Virus record (IMG/VR): IMGVR_UViG_3300028550_000810
Span: 1 to 33,119 of that record
From: a virus
Length of the DNA: 33,119 nucleotides
Reading direction: 5' to 3' (one strand)
The first letter of the stretch is position 1, and each line of letters opens with the position of its first letter. Positions 32,063 to 33,119 of the stretch are shown piece by piece. The notes under the pieces were generated by a model. The model was not told where the DNA came from, did not search any database, and saw only the letters and a program-made list of their open reading frames with translations. The position numbers and the translations under genes were made by a program.

Positions 32063-32598
32063 TTAACTTGACTGAATTTGTAGTTTTGATAAGTCTTTCT
32101 GTTGCTGCTCCAGAACAGATGTTTACAAATAATGAAACAATAAACTTTGATATACCACAAGAAGAAATAACTTGTCTTGCTGACAATGTATATCATGAGG
32201 CACGAAATCAAAGCACTGGCGGTTGGTATGCTGTTATTGCTGTTACTTTGAATAGAGTAAAAGATTCACGATTTCCTAATACAGTATGTGAAGTTGTTAA
32301 ACAAGGCGAACACAGACCTAGTTGGAAAGGCACTGGCGAATTGATACCTGTTCGTAATCGTTGTCAGTTTAGTTGGTATTGTGATGGTAAGTCTGACACT
32401 ATTAATAAAAGAAGTATAAAACAATATAAAGATATTACAGAGCTTGCAACTATAGCATTAATTTCTAATGTAGTCTTGTTAGATATAACTGATGGTGCTA
32501 CACATTACCACGCAGATTATGTCAGTCCTTCTTGGGCCAAGACTAAAACAAAAACTATAGAGATTGGAGATCACATATTTTATCGTTGGGAAAGGTGA
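32059..32598 (+). CDS. SleB/CwlJ-type cell-wall hydrolase (candidate endolysin)
   Basis: A 179-aa protein with a hydrophobic N-terminus (INLTEFVVLISLSVAA) that could act as a signal or signal-anchor, followed by a Hydrolase_2 (SleB/CwlJ) domain: LADNVYHEARNQSTGGWYAV with the catalytic Glu, VTLNRV, CQFSWYCDG and GATHYHADYVSPSWA. Members cleave peptidoglycan glycan strands. It is the best endolysin candidate in the window and would be Sec-exported, with no need for a large-hole holin. It is far from the spanin genes. I chose ATG 32059 (ATGA overlap) over 32038. Confidence 0.83.
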   Translation: MINLTEFVVLISLSVAAPEQMFTNNETINFDIPQEEITCLADNVYHEARNQSTGGWYAVIAVTLNRVKDSRFPNTVCEVVKQGEHRPSWKGTGELIPVRNRCQFSWYCDGKSDTINKRSIKQYKDITELATIALISNVVLLDITDGATHYHADYVSPSWAKTKTKTIEIGDHIFYRWER

Positions 32599-32614
32599 AA
32601 TAAAAGATTTTCTC

Positions 32615-32643
32615 TTGACAAAACAACAATAATTTGTTATAAT
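32615..32643 (+). promoter_or_regulatory. Sigma70-type promoter, apparently leaderless
   Basis: TTGACA (32615-32620) and TATAAT (32638-32643) with a 17-bp spacer. Only seven bases precede the ATG at 32651. The stretch TATAATTACACC is shared with the primase promoter. Confidence 0.88.
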
Positions 32644-32650
32644 TACACCT

Positions 32651-33119
32651 ATGAATATATTTTACTTACACAAAGACCCTGTAATATGTGCAGAGTATCA
32701 CATAGATAAACATGTAGTCAAAATGCCTATAGAATACGCACAACTGATGTCAACTGCACACAGAGTGCTTGACGGAGAGTTGTATCTAGGCAAAACTAAG
32801 AATAATAGAAACATTAAAAGATGGCGATTGTCTGATGAACGAGAAGATGTATTATACAAAGCTTCTCACATTAACCACCCATCTGCAATATGGGTTCGCG
32901 AGTCTGTCGAAAACTATTTGCAAATGTACAAACTCTACAGGGCAACACTTGCAGAGTATACAAATCGTTATGGTAAAGTTCATGGTTCAACCAAACCATC
33001 AATGTTGCTTAAAGACCCACCATTGAATATTCCTTTTAAGAAAGGAACACCAATGCCTCAATGTATGCCTGAAACATGCAAGGTGGTGGGTAATCCAATC
33101 CTTGCTTATAGAAAGTACT
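32651..33119 (+). CDS. Conserved marine phage protein, 3' end outside window
   Basis: An open frame of 156 codons running off the window. It begins MNIFYLHKDPVICAEYHIDKHVVKM, a hallmark N-terminus I recognise from cyanophage and pelagiphage genomes; further conserved parts are SHINHPSAIWVRES and CKVVGNPILAYRKY. The conserved Tyr/His/Asp/Lys pattern suggests an enzyme, and I have a vague memory of pyrimidine-dimer glycosylase-like annotation for this family, which I cannot confirm. No ribosome site is present; the promoter at 32615-32643 predicts a leaderless mRNA. Confidence 0.78.
   Translation, partial: MNIFYLHKDPVICAEYHIDKHVVKMPIEYAQLMSTAHRVLDGELYLGKTKNNRNIKRWRLSDEREDVLYKASHINHPSAIWVRESVENYLQMYKLYRATLAEYTNRYGKVHGSTKPSMLLKDPPLNIPFKKGTPMPQCMPETCKVVGNPILAYRKY

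Noticed and set aside
1-33119. tRNA genes, CRISPR arrays, insertion sequences or attachment sites
   Set aside because: I looked through the gaps and saw no cloverleaf, no repeat-spacer array, no transposase and no integrase. All gaps are under about 165 nt.

Overview
The window is a dense, almost wholly plus-strand stretch of a low-GC tailed-phage genome of the T4-like marine myovirus type (cyanophage/pelagiphage relatives). Four things support this: a T4 gp61-type primase, a T4 RNase H-type 5' nuclease, T4-type late promoters (TATAAATA), and many small protein families typical of marine T4-like phages. Genes are packed with stop/start overlaps and no gap exceeds about 165 nt. The host cannot be read from the sequence. 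The base composition and gene families would fit a marine alphaproteobacterium such as SAR11, but that is inference.

Layout. (1) 1-7162: large charged, modular proteins, probably head-internal or capsid-associated, including a nucleotidyltransferase/HNH/DUF5824-like mosaic and two proteins dotted with matches to the T4 prohead-protease site. (2) 7166-11766: a 5'-nucleotidase on its own sigma70 promoter, then a late-promoter-driven set of virion proteins with four tandem paralogues sharing one N-terminal module. (3) 11873-16054: conserved structural or unknown genes, then a small membrane protein, an overlapping i-spanin/o-spanin pair and a DUF1353 protein. (4) 16158-22306: a discrete cassette bounded by a terminator and a TATAAATA late promoter. 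It holds two small membrane proteins, CsgF, CsgG, a curlin-like protein, a FecR-domain protein, a second curlin-like protein and a CHASE2 adenylyl cyclase. (5) 22284-33119: an early-type region with repeated near-consensus sigma70 promoters (all with 17-bp spacers). It carries primase, B12-dependent ribonucleotide reductase, GIY-YIG nuclease, methyltransferase, 2OG oxygenase, RNase H, serine hydroxymethyltransferase, a SprT-like metalloprotease and a SleB-type wall hydrolase.

How it fits together. The right half makes and recycles nucleotides and one-carbon units and primes DNA synthesis. The left half builds virions and lyses the cell. The most remarkable block is the phage-borne curli-type (type VIII) amyloid export operon linked to a FecR/CHASE2-cyclase pair, placed under phage late control. 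I recall curli-type genes being mentioned for marine T4-like phages, so their mere presence may not be new. The complete linked set with translational coupling, the altered CsgG constriction loop, the FecR/curlin hybrid and the intact cyclase are what deserve attention.
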